Positions 12,442 through 24,815 of a stretch of DNA of 64,000 bases are shown piece after piece; position 1 is the stretch's first letter, and each line of letters opens with the position of its first letter. A program made the translations under genes and the position numbers. Below the pieces are notes generated by a model that searched no databases, was not told where the DNA came from, and was given only the letters and a program-made list of their open reading frames with translations. Source of the DNA: Paramecium octaurelia (taxonomy: Eukaryota > Ciliophora > Oligohymenophorea > Peniculida > Parameciidae); contig CAJJDP010000005.1 in the NCBI GenBank assembly GCA_905182995.1, positions 248,001 through 312,000 on the forward strand. The letters are read 5' to 3'.

Positions 12442-13941
12442 ATGCTAGGATCAATTGCATTATTATTTTTCTGCATTTAATTTGTTGCTGAAGGTATACT
12501 AGATCTCGTCTTTCCATAAGAAAATTTATAATTCTAATTTTTGAAATGGATAGATTGTGAAACCAAAGAGCAAGTGGATGTAGATGGATAATAATAAGTA
12601 AGATTACAGCAAGCTAAAGGGGTTTGTTTAGACCTGAATAATCAATTACCATTAGATGAAGACAATACTTATAGTTATACCTTCATTTTTAATAGACCCC
12701 TTAATTAAGATCAATTATACATCTTTTTAGATAATAAGATGTATAATTTGAGCAAAATTGTAAATAGTTAGCCTTTCGTTTAAATATAGCAATATCATTT
12801 TTTAACTTGTAAGAATTACCTTGAAGTTTGGTTGAATTCTAATGTTTCCATAAATTTATTGTTTTTTTATATAACAAAAGTTCGAACACATACAGTTGAT
12901 TAAGTTCAGTTGGCCGGATAACCTCCTTATATTAATAGTTAAGATACATTTTATTATGATTTTCACTTAAGTTTACAATAGGAAATTAAAAAAGGTACTC
13001 TGCATTTTTAAGCAACCGTGAGGAAATCTTAAGATTTTTATTCTTTGTTTCATTGGTTTAAATTATATTTAAATAAAGTTCTTTTGCCTTTGACCATATT
13101 AGAGTTAGATTCTAACAATATTATGATATATGGAAGCTTTATTTTAGCAAATCATTATTAAAATTTAAATAATTTGGAATTTATTATCAAGATTTAATAT
13201 CAAATACAATAATATTATCATTGGTCAGAAGATTATAAGACTCTAGAATTTGAAACAATTACTTAGATTGATGATACTTTTTCATCTCTTCCTGACTAAG
13301 ATACATTAACTAAAACAAAGTTTAAGCCTAGAAATTAAATTAGAATACAAATTGAAGTTTAATAGACAATTAATACCACTTGTGCTTTAATTACAGTATC
13401 ACCAAAAAGTTATTATTAAAGTATCAAAAATCTAAGTCTAATGAATGCAAAAATTAATTTGAAGAATGAAGAATAAGAAACCTTTTTTGAGTGCTATTTC
13501 TAAGAAGTGAACAACGATTAGAGTTGCTTATATTATGATAGTACATTGTTTTAGTTTTAAGTAAATTGGCCATTTAAGAATAATGCTTAATATTATTATG
13601 AATTGAGTGGAATTTTAAAGAAGAGTATTGACGATGATCCGTTTATCTTTTTTTAGACAGATATTGAGCTATTTCCAATTATCAATATTGAAGGAGAGAC
13701 AAACAAAGGAAACTGGATTGGATATCTTCTTTTAATCTATTTGATTTTACCAATGTTTATCTTCTTATTTTGTGTTCTTTGCATAATATCAATAAAAGCT
13801 TATCATCCATACATTAGGTATATAATTGAAACAGATGAGATCTACTTTTAACCTTAATCTAAAGAACATATAATACATTATCATACTACTTTATAATAAT
13901 AATATAGTGAGGAGGGTGTGGAGCTAAATTTAATCATATGA
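12442..13941 (+). CDS. Type I membrane protein, tandem paralogue B
   Basis: Intron-free, 499 residues, 133 bp downstream of paralogue A and on the same strand. Signal peptide MLGSIALLFFCIQFVAEG, then FPQENLQFQF, W-I-D-C near residue 42, YTFIFNR near residue 83, a long Q/N-rich luminal region, and a membrane helix (GYLLLIYLILPMFIFLF) near residues 432-455 followed by a 45-residue cytosolic tail. Shared landmarks with the upstream gene show a local duplication. No domain is recognised by eye. The 3' end is 47 bp from the convergent CCT gene's stop. Confidence 0.7.
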
Positions 13942-13988
13942 AAATGAATTATGATATATATTTTAATTTTTGTATTATTATAATAATT

Positions 13989-15756
13989 TCATGCTCTTTC
14001 TCTCTTTCTTGGTGCACATTTAACAATATCATCAACTCTCATAATTAATTCAGCTGCTTCACTGGCAGCCATTAATGCTTGTTCTTTAACTCTCAAACAT
14101 TCTTTAACACCTAGTTCACTCATGTTTCCAATTGTTCCATCGGTCATATTTAAACCACAACTTTAATTGCCTTTTTATAATTCAACTTTGAAATTTTATA
14201 TTAATTCAGCGGAGTCATAACCTTGAATAAATTCCATAAGAATAAGTACCTCCATTATCGCAAATAATAGTTGGAATCTATCTCAAAGCTCTAGCAAATG
14301 CTTCAATTGCAAATGCTTATTTTCCTTATACTTTTTTGGCTTCCTCTTCACAAGCAGCTGCCATTTGCATTTCTGAATTGCCACCTCCCCATACAACTCT
14401 TTTGTTTTTGACTGTAGTAATTAGAACACATAATGCATCATGGATTGATCTATCCACTTCGTCTAAAATATGTGTACTAGCTCCTCTTAACACGATGGTG
14501 CATGCTTCATTTTTCTTGCATCCTGAGAATTTGATCATCTATCATAAATATTTAATAGTTTACTTTTTCTTCTCCAATCATAATTTCTTCAATTAAATCA
14601 CAATGACCTAAGACTTATGCTGATCTTTCTGGGGCATCGAATGTTGATAAGATTTCAGCTCCTGTTGCTGCAGCAACTCTTTCCATTCCTTCAAAATCAG
14701 CATGTTCTATAACAGTGATTCCAGAATCTGCCAATAATTGTTCTGGATAATTGTAAATCAATTATCTATTGACAAATACTGTCGGTTGATATTTAAGAAT
14801 CTTATCAACTTTATGTTTCATCTTTTCCTTTTCAGCAGCCTCTATTTCTGCGACCTTGTCCATTGAATTGACTTTAACTTTTGTGCCATAAATTTTAATT
14901 TTATCATAATCCATAGCAGTATTGGCCACCAAGATTTTAGCATTTTCAATTCTTCTCTTGCATCCAATAGTAATCTGTTTCTTCAAAATGAATCCATCAT
15001 CCAAATAGGAATCTCTTATTGTTCCTCCGGGAAGCTTGATTATTTGAATGTAGTCCAAATTGGATGATCCCTTTAATCTAAGTACTGCTTTCACACATAA
15101 ATCTGCAAAGTAATCTCTATCTGAAGTGATTAACTTTGAACTCAAAGTAGTTCTGGCAATCTTAACCAAATCATCATGAAATTCTTAAGAATTGATATCA
15201 TTTTCACTAGCTAATCAACATTATACAATTCCTTACAAATATCTCTAAGTCTCTTTAAGGCCACATCTCTAGCAATTCTCCAACCAGCTATAACATGTTA
15301 TGGATGAATTCTCTTTTAGATTAATTTCTCTCCTTCCCGCAATAATTCACCTGCCAACACTGCAACTGTTGTAGTCCCATCTCCTACTTCCTCGTCCTAG
15401 GTCTTGCTGATTTCTATAAGAATCTTGGCTGCGGGATTCTCCACATACATTGACTTCAGAATTGTAGCACCATCATTGGTTACAGTGATATGAGTCATTT
15501 CTTAGCCTGGTCCTGTTGGTTTCAATATTTTATCCTATGAAATTAATTGATAAATCTAACCATTCCTTTTGGTCCTAAGGTTGTTTTTACTAGATCTGCA
15601 ACTGCAATTGCTCCTACAAAGCTTTACTTTTGAATGTTAATAATCAATAATTTACCAATCTGGCCATCTCTCCTTTATCTTCAGTAGCTTCGTCTTTCAA
15701 AACTTATGGCAACACGTTCTATGATAACAATTATGATTTACTCCAACGATATCCAT
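13989..15756 (-). CDS. CCT2: T-complex chaperonin CCT subunit beta
   Basis: Group II chaperonin subunit, about 530 residues after removing short introns. Long stretches match CCT-beta rather than other CCT subunits: [78 protein letters not shown]-like [20 protein letters not shown] and [10 protein letters not shown]. The ATP-site phrase D-G-T-T in the equatorial domain lies near 15380. It forms part of the eight-membered ring that folds actin and tubulin in the cytosol, which suits a microtubule-rich ciliate. First intron is 23 nt directly after MDIVG. The protein ends CAPRKRERA. Confidence 0.92.
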
Positions 15757-15803
15757 TATTTATGGTCAATTAAAAAAAGAAATTTTTTTTAATCAAATAT
15801 TAA

Positions 15804-17510
15804 ATGAACATTAAGGAAGAAAAAATAAAAGTAATTCTCTAATTTTTAAGATAATATAAATATGATCAAACTTTTTAGAAACTCTAAGAATAATCATAAA
15901 TTCAACTTGACCCTTACAGTTTAGAATTAATAACTCAATCAATAAAAAACGATGACATTAAATAATTAGAATAGATTCTGAATCAATATGTTGATGAAAA
16001 CACAAAATAATAATGCATTTTGAAAGTATTAGAATAAAAATACATTAAATTACTTAAATTGCACAATGTTTAAGAAGCAGTCTAATTATTGAGAAATTAG
16101 ATGACAAAATTTTGTAAAGGTACAATTCAATATGTCAATGTTTAGATGAAGATTAAAAGTATCAATATGCTTCCATGATTTATCTGCCAGAACTTAACGT
16201 GAAATAAGAACAAGAATTGATAGATGAAGTTATGTAGTTGTGCTATAAATAAATTGGATTAATTGAACCAAATAGACTGGTGACCATATTACAATAATAG
16301 TAAGCCAAACAAATTTTAGATTGCCAATTCCATAATAAATTAGAAAAAGATTACAAAATCTTCTAAAAGCACTCTTGCAATTTTCAACTCAATATCATCA
16401 AACAAAAGAAAAACATTAGTTTTTGCCTCTTTTCCTTTAATGGTCAATATAAAGCATTAGTTCATGGTCTCTCAATTTATTTATATTAATTTGTTAACTA
16501 AATCAAAGAATATTAGCAAAAGCCAAGAAAAATATCAACAGGCCAAACTGGTGTTATAACATCAATAGTATTCTCTCCTTGCAACAAATACTTAGGAACA
16601 TCCTCCGAAGATTTTACAGTTTTTGTCTACAATATCTAAACAGAAAAAAAATATAAACTAGAAGGACATAATGCTATAGTTCAAGCATTCAACTTTGTTT
16701 TATGTGATTAGCAGAAGAAGAAGTAGAAAAACGAATATGACATTTATACGATATCGAAAGATGGATGGCTTTATGAATGGAATGAAACTGAGAGGAAGGG
16801 AGGATTAAAAATTGAAGAAAAACTGCTGAATTTACATATTCATTAATAAAAGGAGCTGTTATTATTAACAAGTCAAAATAAGATCAGTTTGTATCAATTA
16901 TATACAAAAAAATAAATCTCCTAAACTTCAACGATCAAAAACAATTAGAATTCAATTGTAGATAAAGATTTTAACTTTGTTTTATTATTCGTAAGTGACA
17001 CTGTATCATAACTGTATTTATATTCAATATCAGAACTCCTGTTGATTAAAGTATTCCAACCTACTTCGAGTACAACTACTCTTAGTACTCAATTAGACTT
17101 TGGATGGCTGAATAGTAATTTAATAGCTGCTGCAAATAGTTCAGGGTAGTTGCTAGTTTGGCACATTCAGAAATCAAGTTAACCAATTTAAACATATTAA
17201 GTAAATAAAATTTAAAATAAAGGTATCAGAATAATAAAAAGAGATATCCTGTTTAAAGTTCCATCCGACCTAAAACTAGCTATATGTTTATTAACAAAAG
17301 GATGTGGAAAGGCAATCTTCTTAATAACAGTCGGTTTCTGAAGACATTAGGGCTTAATTCCTTTAATAAAGACATTAATTCCAAAGACATCCTTGGGGGA
17401 TGCAATAAATTTTAAATTTTTTATAGAGAATCGCCAGGTAAGAGTAGATGAGTAACAATTAATCATCAATGTAAGAAGAAGACAAGGGTAGTAGTGATGA
17501 GGATATGTGA
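15804..17510 (+). CDS. LisH-CTLH WD40-repeat protein
   Basis: 552 residues. The N-terminus has a LisH/CTLH-like helical pair (about residues 6-120: VILQFLRQYKYDQTFQKLQEQ, then KVLEQKYIKLLKLHNVQEA), followed by WD40 repeats: phrases such as TSIVFSPCNKYLGTSSEDFT, LEGHNAIVQAFNF, YTISKDGWLYEWN and LLVWHIQ. This architecture occurs in SMU1, WDR26 and TOPLESS-like scaffolds (splicing, ubiquitin ligase or repressor complexes); which branch this is cannot be told by eye. Two introns (16120-16145, TAG; 17201-17222, AAG) give an exact multiple of three. The C-terminus is an acidic, serine-rich tail. Confidence 0.75.
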
Positions 17511-17608
17511 ATCTATAATCTATCAATATTAAGTAATAGATTACTAATACTGATTCACTTAAACAAAAAATTGAATAATAATAATAATTATATATTTTTC
17601 ATAAACCA

Positions 17609-17897
17609 ATGGGAAACTCCAAGCCATAAGTAATAGAATAACCAAAACCTATTGAGCCTGTAGTAGTAGGAAAGCCGAATCCTCCAGAAAACAATATTGA
17701 TGATCCAGTAGGTGTTTGATTAAATTCGATAGATTAAAAAAGGTGACCCAGAATTGGACCCTATGGAACAATAAGTGTAGACTGTTTTTGATGAATTAAT
17801 GTAATCCATAAATGAAGTAAAATTTCTTTAATATAAAAAGTTGGATAAAGATATAGAAGAGATGATTAAAGAATTAAGGGAAGGCTCGTAACAATGA
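17609..17897 (+). CDS. Small N-myristoylation-type protein A
   Basis: 87-residue protein beginning MGNSKPQ, a fair N-myristoylation signal (Gly2, small residue at 3, Ser at 5 position region). The first half is proline-rich, the second half a charged helix containing VFDELMQSINEVKFLQYKKL. One 25-nt intron (17708-17732, TAG). The next gene (18002-18403) has the same plan: MG start, proline/alanine-rich linker and a helix containing SFDELNQLFNQ, so the pair look like diverged tandem paralogues. Likely a membrane-anchored small adaptor (inference). Confidence 0.6.
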
Positions 17898-18001
17898 TTA
17901 TCAAATATATATATATAAATTAAATAGAATAGAGATAACTAGTTATTTCTAATTCTTAAAATATCTAATAAAGATAGCATTATTTAAATTAAATAAAATC
18001 A

Positions 18002-18403
18002 ATGGGTATCTGCTGTTCTCGTACAAACAAAAATACATTCCCTTAATAAAAATACGAAATTCATCAAACAACAGAAGCACCAGCACAAGCACCAGCACAA
18101 GCACCAGCACAAGCACCAGCACAAGCACCAGCACCAGCAACAGAACAAGTAGGAAATAATGGTCAATATCAAGAAATAGATCTTGTAAAAGAACCTGTTA
18201 AGCCTCAAGTAACTTAAACTGATACTCAAAATCAAGATGTGTAAAATTTTAATGAAGAGATCTTCGTAAGTGATATAATGAAGTCATTTGATGAATTAAA
18301 TCAACTATTTAATCAAGTATGTCATAATTTTATTATGTAGATGGCATAAGAATTTGATTCAATATCATAATATCTATAATCAATGTCTGGATATCAAGAG
18401 TGA
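18002..18403 (+). CDS. Small myristoylation/palmitoylation-type protein B with APAQ repeats
   Basis: 125-residue protein beginning MGICCS, a classic dual N-myristoyl plus cysteine-palmitoyl membrane anchor. Residues 25-45 are an APAQ repeat coded by a 12-bp satellite; then an acidic linker and a helix with SFDELNQLFNQMAQEFDSI. One 24-nt intron ending TAG (after FNQ) gives an exact multiple of three. Same layout as the gene just upstream. Reverse-frame ORFs rich in VLVL or CWCL over this repeat are shadows. Confidence 0.65.
18076..18142. repeat. Minisatellite, 12-bp unit (APAQ coding)
   Basis: Five tandem copies of gcaccagcacaa with a shortened last copy. The array is much richer in G+C than its surroundings and keeps the reading frame of the host gene. 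Confidence 0.85.
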
Positions 18404-18665
18404 CTATGAAGAATACTTATTAAAAAGATTATTATTTTAATATTCTAATATATATTTTTTATGTTTTTGATTCTTAGAATTAATAGAAAGAGTATCAATA
18501 ATGTTTAAAGTTATCAATTTAGCTTTGTGAAAGAATTAGATTTTAGATCACCTAATTTGGTACTACTAATCATCATTCTGATCATTTCTTAGAACAAAAT
18601 AATATATAATAAAAATGATTTACTTTTAACTTAAACTTTATAATATACTTATAAATACAATTTAT

Positions 18666-19857
18666 ATGAATAAACAATACCCTACATACATAGTTAAAGA
18701 AACACCGAGAATCTGTTTAGACAACGCAACTCAATAATTTGAAGAACCTCTTAATAAACGATTTTTAGTGACTCAAGACTAAACTAATTAATCATACAAG
18801 GATATCTAGCAAACTCATTCAAAAAATGAATAAAAAAAAAACAAATTTGTTTTACAAAAAGAATATGATACTAAGTGCATTGCATATACAGATTAATGCT
18901 ACTCATTTCTTATTAATTAAATGCTAAGTCGTTTTGCTTCCTTAGAAAGTGCTTCTTAAGCTGCCACAGCTTAACCCTTATTCAAAATGCTTAGAGGAGT
19001 AACAAAAAAGTTCATGTTCAACGAACTCGAGGTTATTTTCTTTCTCCATATTATTGAATCATAGAAGTGGAGATTTGACGATGACCCTCTCATTTAAAAT
19101 TTCATATAATATTTTAAGTAAGACTTTTTATGTAATTCTGAAGTAATTCTATTTTAAATTTTAGATCTACAACCTAGAAGGATATAAAAAGCTTTTACTA
19201 TTTTTAGTATGCTGTGGCTACACAATTAAATGTTTTTTTAATGAATCCAATGATTAAGACATTTTACTAATAACCGAACATATTCAGTCATATTGCAATG
19301 ATGAGTAAATACATTTCAATATCTGTAGTTTTAAAAAGTTCATAGAAAATTGGAGATAAACCTATATGAACGGAGCATTAAGAACTGCTCCAAGGATTAT
19401 CAATAAACTATTTTGTAAACTCATGCGAATGCCAAAGGATGGTAAACATGACCTTCAACTTGATTATAACGCCTTGGTCGATTCAATCATTTAATTATCT
19501 CCTCCTTACCAAAGTAATGATACTAAAACTTAAAAGAAGAATGATAAACTCCAAGATAAAGAATAATAATAATAATAACAACAACAACAACAACAATAAT
19601 AAGAAATTTATCAATAAGACTAATAATTTTAGTCAATTAATCTTTAATAAAATCCATAATTATAATTTTCAGCCTAATTTATGTTGCCATTTCAATCGAA
19701 TTAACAACAAAACTTAAATTTATTTAATTCACTTTAATTAAATAATTCGGACTTTCTTGATCAATTTAAACAATCAGATGGTTTATTTGTATCAAACATT
19801 AAACAATAAGAGTGTCAATCGTAACTCTATAATTCAACAAATATATTTAAAAAATGA
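18666..19857 (+). CDS. Unknown poly-Q containing protein
   Basis: 389 residues after removing one 22-nt intron (19143-19164, TAG). The N-terminal 90 residues are polar; residues about 110-290 look globular and mostly helical (FKMLRGVTKKFMFNELEVIF, LLLFLVCCGYTIKCFF, NKLFCKLMRMPKDG). After a short charged linker comes a glutamine run coded by TAA/CAA (19562-19605), then a Q/N-rich tail with NLNLFNSLQLNNSDFL. I recognise no family. The glutamine-rich tail resembles low-complexity regions of transcription or RNA-associated proteins, but this is weak. Confidence 0.6.
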
Positions 19858-20164
19858 ATCAATTATATTTATTTATTTTCAGAGAGGAAATTACATTCCC
19901 CTTCTTTTTATCTTTTATTATACTTAAACTATATATTTTTCATAAATCAATACTTTTAGTGTTAATATGTGAGTGCAATTTTCTGTGATTTGTAAAGAAT
20001 TTGTTCATTTATATAATATTTTATAAATTATTTTTCATCTATGTTTATTGGTAATTACTACAAACATTGATATATGTTTAACTTTAAAAATCATAGCTAA
20101 AATATGATAGATAAACTAATTATATTAAGTATAAAAAGTTTATCAATTATATTTTCTGATTAGC
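19858..20164. other. Intergenic, AT-rich
   Basis: About 305 bp with no coding signal or RNA gene seen. Confidence 0.6.
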
Positions 20165-21190
20165 ATGAGTTAGATCAGTATTAAAGCAAAAAAAGGGAAT
20201 GTTGAAAACTATACTTAGATCATTAAGTAATTATATATATTAAATACAAATTTACATATGTATGAGGAAGATACGCAGAAATCTACTTAACATATTTAAA
20301 TGGCAATTATTTAGATTAATACTAATATGATCATCAAATCAAGCTTTGATATTTAAGCAAGATATTCTATCAATATAAACGGGTGTTTCCATTAAAAACC
20401 TGTTAAAAATTTAATCAATTACCACTGACTTCTTCTCTAATCTTATAAATCATAATAGAATTGGTTATTTTTTCTCTTTAGAAACAGATAGATTCAAAAT
20501 TGACATAAAATCAATATTGATTTTTAATTGCAACTCTATCTGAAATATACATTAAGTGTAAAAAATCATAATTTCTTTTAGAAATGATGTCTTATATTAT
20601 AATATCAAAGAAAATGAATATGATGAAAAATACCAATATAATAAACGTAATAGCCACTACATCAAAGCCGCTTGATTTGTTTAAGCGTTCTTCAGATTCC
20701 ATCCCTAAGTTAGGGTCTAAAATAGATAATTGTTAAACATCCATCTCGCAAATGTCTAAATACATCACATCAACTTAATAAATCAACTGAATTAATTATA
20801 AATCTAAAAATCATATATATATAAAACTTACTATATACAAAAAAGAATTAAATGATGACGAATCTAAATAAGAGCAAAATAAGAAATATGAAAATTAATA
20901 AAAAAATTGTTAAAATTTAGATTTAAAAATATCATGGTTGCTATTATTGATTGTTTGTTTGAGAAACAATTTAATAATATTTCCTTATTTCTCAAATAAT
21001 AATAAATCTAGAACAGCCCTTTAGAGTGAAATTTCGCTCTACTGTACTTTTTCTTGATTATACAGAATTATTTATATTAAAATTAATGTCCAATAAAGAC
21101 TGTTATTATGCGTTGAATCATTCAATAAAACCCATTGAAAATAAGGATTTAAAGATATTCATTGATGAACTTTAGACTGTCTTAGGCTGA
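20165..21190 (+). pseudogene. Probable decayed or unresolved gene
   Basis: Several coding-like stretches follow each other on the plus strand but do not share a frame: one from the ATG at 20165 (MSQISIKAKKGNVENY), one with FFSLETDRFKIDIKSI near 20480, one with NIKENEYDEKYQYNKRNSHY near 20610, one with KRSSDSIPKLGSKIDN near 20690, and a last one ending IFIDELQTVLG at 21190. Three of the changes come at an in-frame TGA. GT-AG introns explain only two joints (24 nt near 20560, 22 nt near 21040). Between about 20310 and 20370 there is no GT that could start an intron, so a real frame change is needed. A pseudogene is the simplest reading. Family unknown. Confidence 0.45.
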
Positions 21191-21380
21191 AAAACAATTG
21201 TCATATTTTTCTGAATTTATTGTATATAGAAAATTTTGGAAATGATACCTGGTTAAAATGAATACCAAAACAATAATAGAAGTATTTGCATTATTAAAAT
21301 TAATTAGACTGTTTCTTAAATTATTATAATGTTAAAAAGTTTAAATTTTAAAGAACATATAAAGCAATGATTAGTCACTA

Positions 21381-21896
21381 TCATAATTTCGTGTATTATT
21401 TTCTTTTAAACTCCACTTCTTTATCGAACCAATATTTAGCCCATAAACCTTCATATACTCCTAAGACAAGTCCATTTGATATAAAAATAAAAGGTAATAT
21501 TGCCTAAAAATAGAGTTGGAGTTAAAACCATATGAATATTGAGAAAGCCCTCAAGTTTCAACCTATTTTTGACGAATCTAACACTAAATGGGTAAATAGA
21601 TCTTGATAGAGCTGCTGCTAAAAGTAAAGCACTCTAATTTTGATAAGATTGTTTGTTTACCCAAAAATTAACTGAATACTCAATTCTAAACCTTATTTAT
21701 CTATCAGTGTCTTATTCATCTTCGATATAGAAGTTTCCAAGATTTTCTTCACCTAATGTTCCCTTATGTTTTTTAATCAACAATCTAGCTTTAATGAGTA
21801 GGGTGTAGTTTTACATTTCATCTCTTTAACATAGGAATCATCTTCATTTTGATTAGGATTAGCGAGATCTTTGGTTTTAGTCTTTGTAAAATCCAT
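21381..21896 (-). CDS. Small membrane protein, unknown
   Basis: 154 residues after two introns (26 nt ending AAG, 25 nt ending TAG), an exact multiple of three. The N-terminus is charged (MDFTKTKTKDLANPNQNEDD), the middle has SALLLAAALSRSIYPFSVRF and the C-terminal third a membrane helix, AILPFIFISNGLVLGVYEGL, with a short charged tail. It could be a one- or two-pass protein of an internal membrane, but no family is recognised. It diverges from the large membrane-protein gene on its right across 91 bp. Confidence 0.6.
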
Positions 21897-21987
21897 TATC
21901 AAAGGAATTTAAGTTAAAATAAATAATTGCTTTTTCAGAATATAAAATAGAGAAATTATGTTAAAGTACTAAAAAAAGAATTCACAT

Positions 21988-23951
21988 ATGTTTAAAAATA
22001 GTGTATAGGGATTTTTGAGTGGATTAGATATGTTTGGACAACCTCCGGTATTAAGGATTTTAAAAAAAAATAAATTCACTACATCAACTGGCTTCTTTTG
22101 TTCATCAGCCATCACCACAATCTGTGTACTTTATTTAATTTATTAAATCAAATAATTATATGATCGAAAAAGCCCGATTGTTGTATTTTCAGAGTATTAA
22201 ATGACTGACACTGCTGTAAGACTTTTTAATTATTTAAGCCTGTTCCTTTATTGATGAATAACTTTACGATGGCAATTTCAGTGGCAAATCTTAGTTTGAA
22301 TGCTCTTTCAACTTTAAATACACATTTTACTCTTACAGTGAAAAACTGCATGAGATTAAGAGTGATTGATGAAGTAACAGGGAAAACTAAAATATAGCAG
22401 AAGTATCTTATGACTTTAGTATCAAAGTTGTACAGAATATCCAACAGAAGCGTGCAGCGATAAACACTTTGTTACAAATATTTAAAAACAATATTTTTCA
22501 TCCATCAATTTAGGTTATACCCAATGTCTAAACTATGAATAATGGCAAAAATCCCCTCCAGTAACTTATTATTGATATCTTAGATTCTGTAAGGCCAAAT
22601 TGCTGGCAAAACTTATTAATATATCACAATTATGATTTAAGAATGCAAGAACTCTACTACTTATAATTAATGTGCACCCATTGAAAGTATTTAAAAAGAA
22701 TTGAAAACAGGTTACTATGTGGTTCACTTGTCAGATAACCTAGTGCAAATGAAACAGCCCGGTTATCCGTTTTCAGAATATATCTCGCTTTAATATACAA
22801 CAATGTCAATAGCTAATTCAAAAACCATAATTTAAAATTTAAAAGTCACTAATGTCATAACCGATAATGGACTTATTACTGATGATAAGACTGAGACTTC
22901 AAGTTTGATTTAGTACACTAATCGTGAGTCGCAAGAGGAATACAACGATCAATTTATAGTTCTTCATTATATCACTCTGGATCAAAGATAGGCTGAATAT
23001 TCTAGATCTTATGCTAAAGTATAAGCCATCTTAAGTACAATAGGAGGACTCTATTAGGTTTTGTTTTTATCTATTTGCTCTATTTTAAGACCATTGATTT
23101 AAAAATTTATGAATCTTCAGATGGCAAACAAATTATTCAGATTCGAGGATGCAGATGATTGTTTTGATGATGATCAAAATGTTTAAGAAAATTTTATTAT
23201 TTAATCACCTAAATAATAATCATCTCAACGAGTATTAGATTTTGACATGAAAAAATCTTCATTTTCAAAATCCTTAGGAAAATCTCTCAAGTCAAAGAAT
23301 TTTGATAAAATTTAAGACTCTAAAACTATGAGTTAATTTTTGAAGTCTAAAAAATAATCATTAAATTTAACCTTAAGAGACATGATTGTTATGAGTTTTG
23401 GATGCAAGAAAAAAGAGTAAATGTAAATCCAATATGCAACCGATAAATTTATGTCTAAGTTAGATGTTGCATATATAATATCTAAAATTTATGAGATAGA
23501 CAAATTGAAATTGGTTTTATTGAATGAAGATTAATTGTAATTATTTAATTATTTACCAAAACCTGTGATTCCTTCTGCACTATTTGGAAATGATGCAGAA
23601 AAGAAAGTTAAAGAAATTGAATCAAAAAAAGCATATTAATTTATATTGCAAGATGAAAAGTCAGATCTCCTAAAACTGCAAGAGGCATTTATATCTTTTG
23701 CAAAATTAAAAAAGAAAAAGGAATTAAGCTAAATAGATAAAAACATTATTGAAATTTTAGATGAAGATATTATTGAATTGTTCTACACATTAAATAAGGA
23801 TCAAACCAAATTAGACTAGATCTTTAATTAAAAGCTGAGTTTGAATCTTTAAGTTTCAGAACCTGATTATAAGAGATCTCACTCAATCGTTGATGTTGAC
23901 TGTTCAGATGATTTGCCAAACTCGATTCCCTATTTGAGATCGAGATCATGA
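21988..23951 (+). CDS. Large two-pass membrane protein of a ciliate-type family
   Basis: 630 residues. Starts MFKNSVQGFLSGLDMFGQPP and V-L-R-I-L-K-K-N, followed at once by a first membrane helix (FFCSSAITTICVLYLIY, residues 36-55). A long luminal domain with cysteines (C-T-E-Y-P-T-E-A-C and others) runs to a second helix near residue 345 (GGLYQVLFLSICSILRPLI) and then a charged cytosolic tail of some 270 residues rich in serine and lysine. This start-helix-luminal-helix layout recalls the large ciliate families of DMFG/FDxFG-type surface proteins; the function is unknown. Three introns (22216-22238 AAG, 22403-22427 AAG, 22561-22583 TAG) give an exact multiple of three. Confidence 0.75.
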
Positions 23952-24815
23952 AATCCATATATATTAATTATAAATTATATATATTACTAAAGTCTTAATT
24001 TTATTAAATAAAACATTCTTGTGTCTCACACACCAATATTCTAAAGAAAATACTTAAATTCAAAATAAAAAGCCTTATAAAAGCATATAAGTTTAGGACA
24101 ATAAAAATTTTTTTATAGTTTAATTATTGATTATTGATTATTGCCTATTTTGCAAAAATGTTAATTTAATCTTAACTTTTCACTTCAATACAATCGAATA
24201 AAAATGTCCATAATTAAGCGATAAATAGATAAAAGTTACAATAGAAGTTTATAAAATTATGTTAAAACAGAATTTGATAAAAAATTTCTTGACTAATCTA
24301 AATCCTATTATTACATAATTAATAATAATAAAAATTACAATATTAAATGTAAAAATGCTAGTTAGAATACTTTCTGTTTTTTACTAAAATCACCCTAAAA
24401 CTAATTCAATTACACTAAATCATTCTTATATATTCTATTTTTCATAATTTTAATCAGATTCACATTTAGAAGTAGGAGACATTTATATCACAAAAATATT
24501 CAAACCAATCCAACTTTGAAGAATTCAAATCACTTAATATGTTTGAAAAATGAATAGATTTTACTTATAAAAGAATTTCAGTTGATTGTGATCTGCTCAT
24601 CTTGAATATCTTAACTTAAATATTAATATTTTATTATGAATGATATAATTATAAATTTTATATTTAATTTAATATAAAATCATTTATTGAATTTCATTAA
24701 TTTATATGTTTAAATTTCACAATTATATGATGAAAAATATTTACAAGATTCAGCAATTTATTTTTTCCTATCTATTTACATTTTGTGATTTATTTAAAAA
24801 AGGAGATCAAGTTTT
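23952..24815. other. Intergenic, strongly AT-rich
   Basis: About 860 bp with runs of A/T, short direct repeats (gattattgattattg near 24126) and no coding frame I trust. Confidence 0.55.

Noticed and set aside
17949-18235. Reverse-strand ORFs rich in VLVL and CWCL
   Set aside because: They are antisense readings of the 12-bp APAQ minisatellite; the plus-strand gene with the MGICC start and matching intron is the real one.
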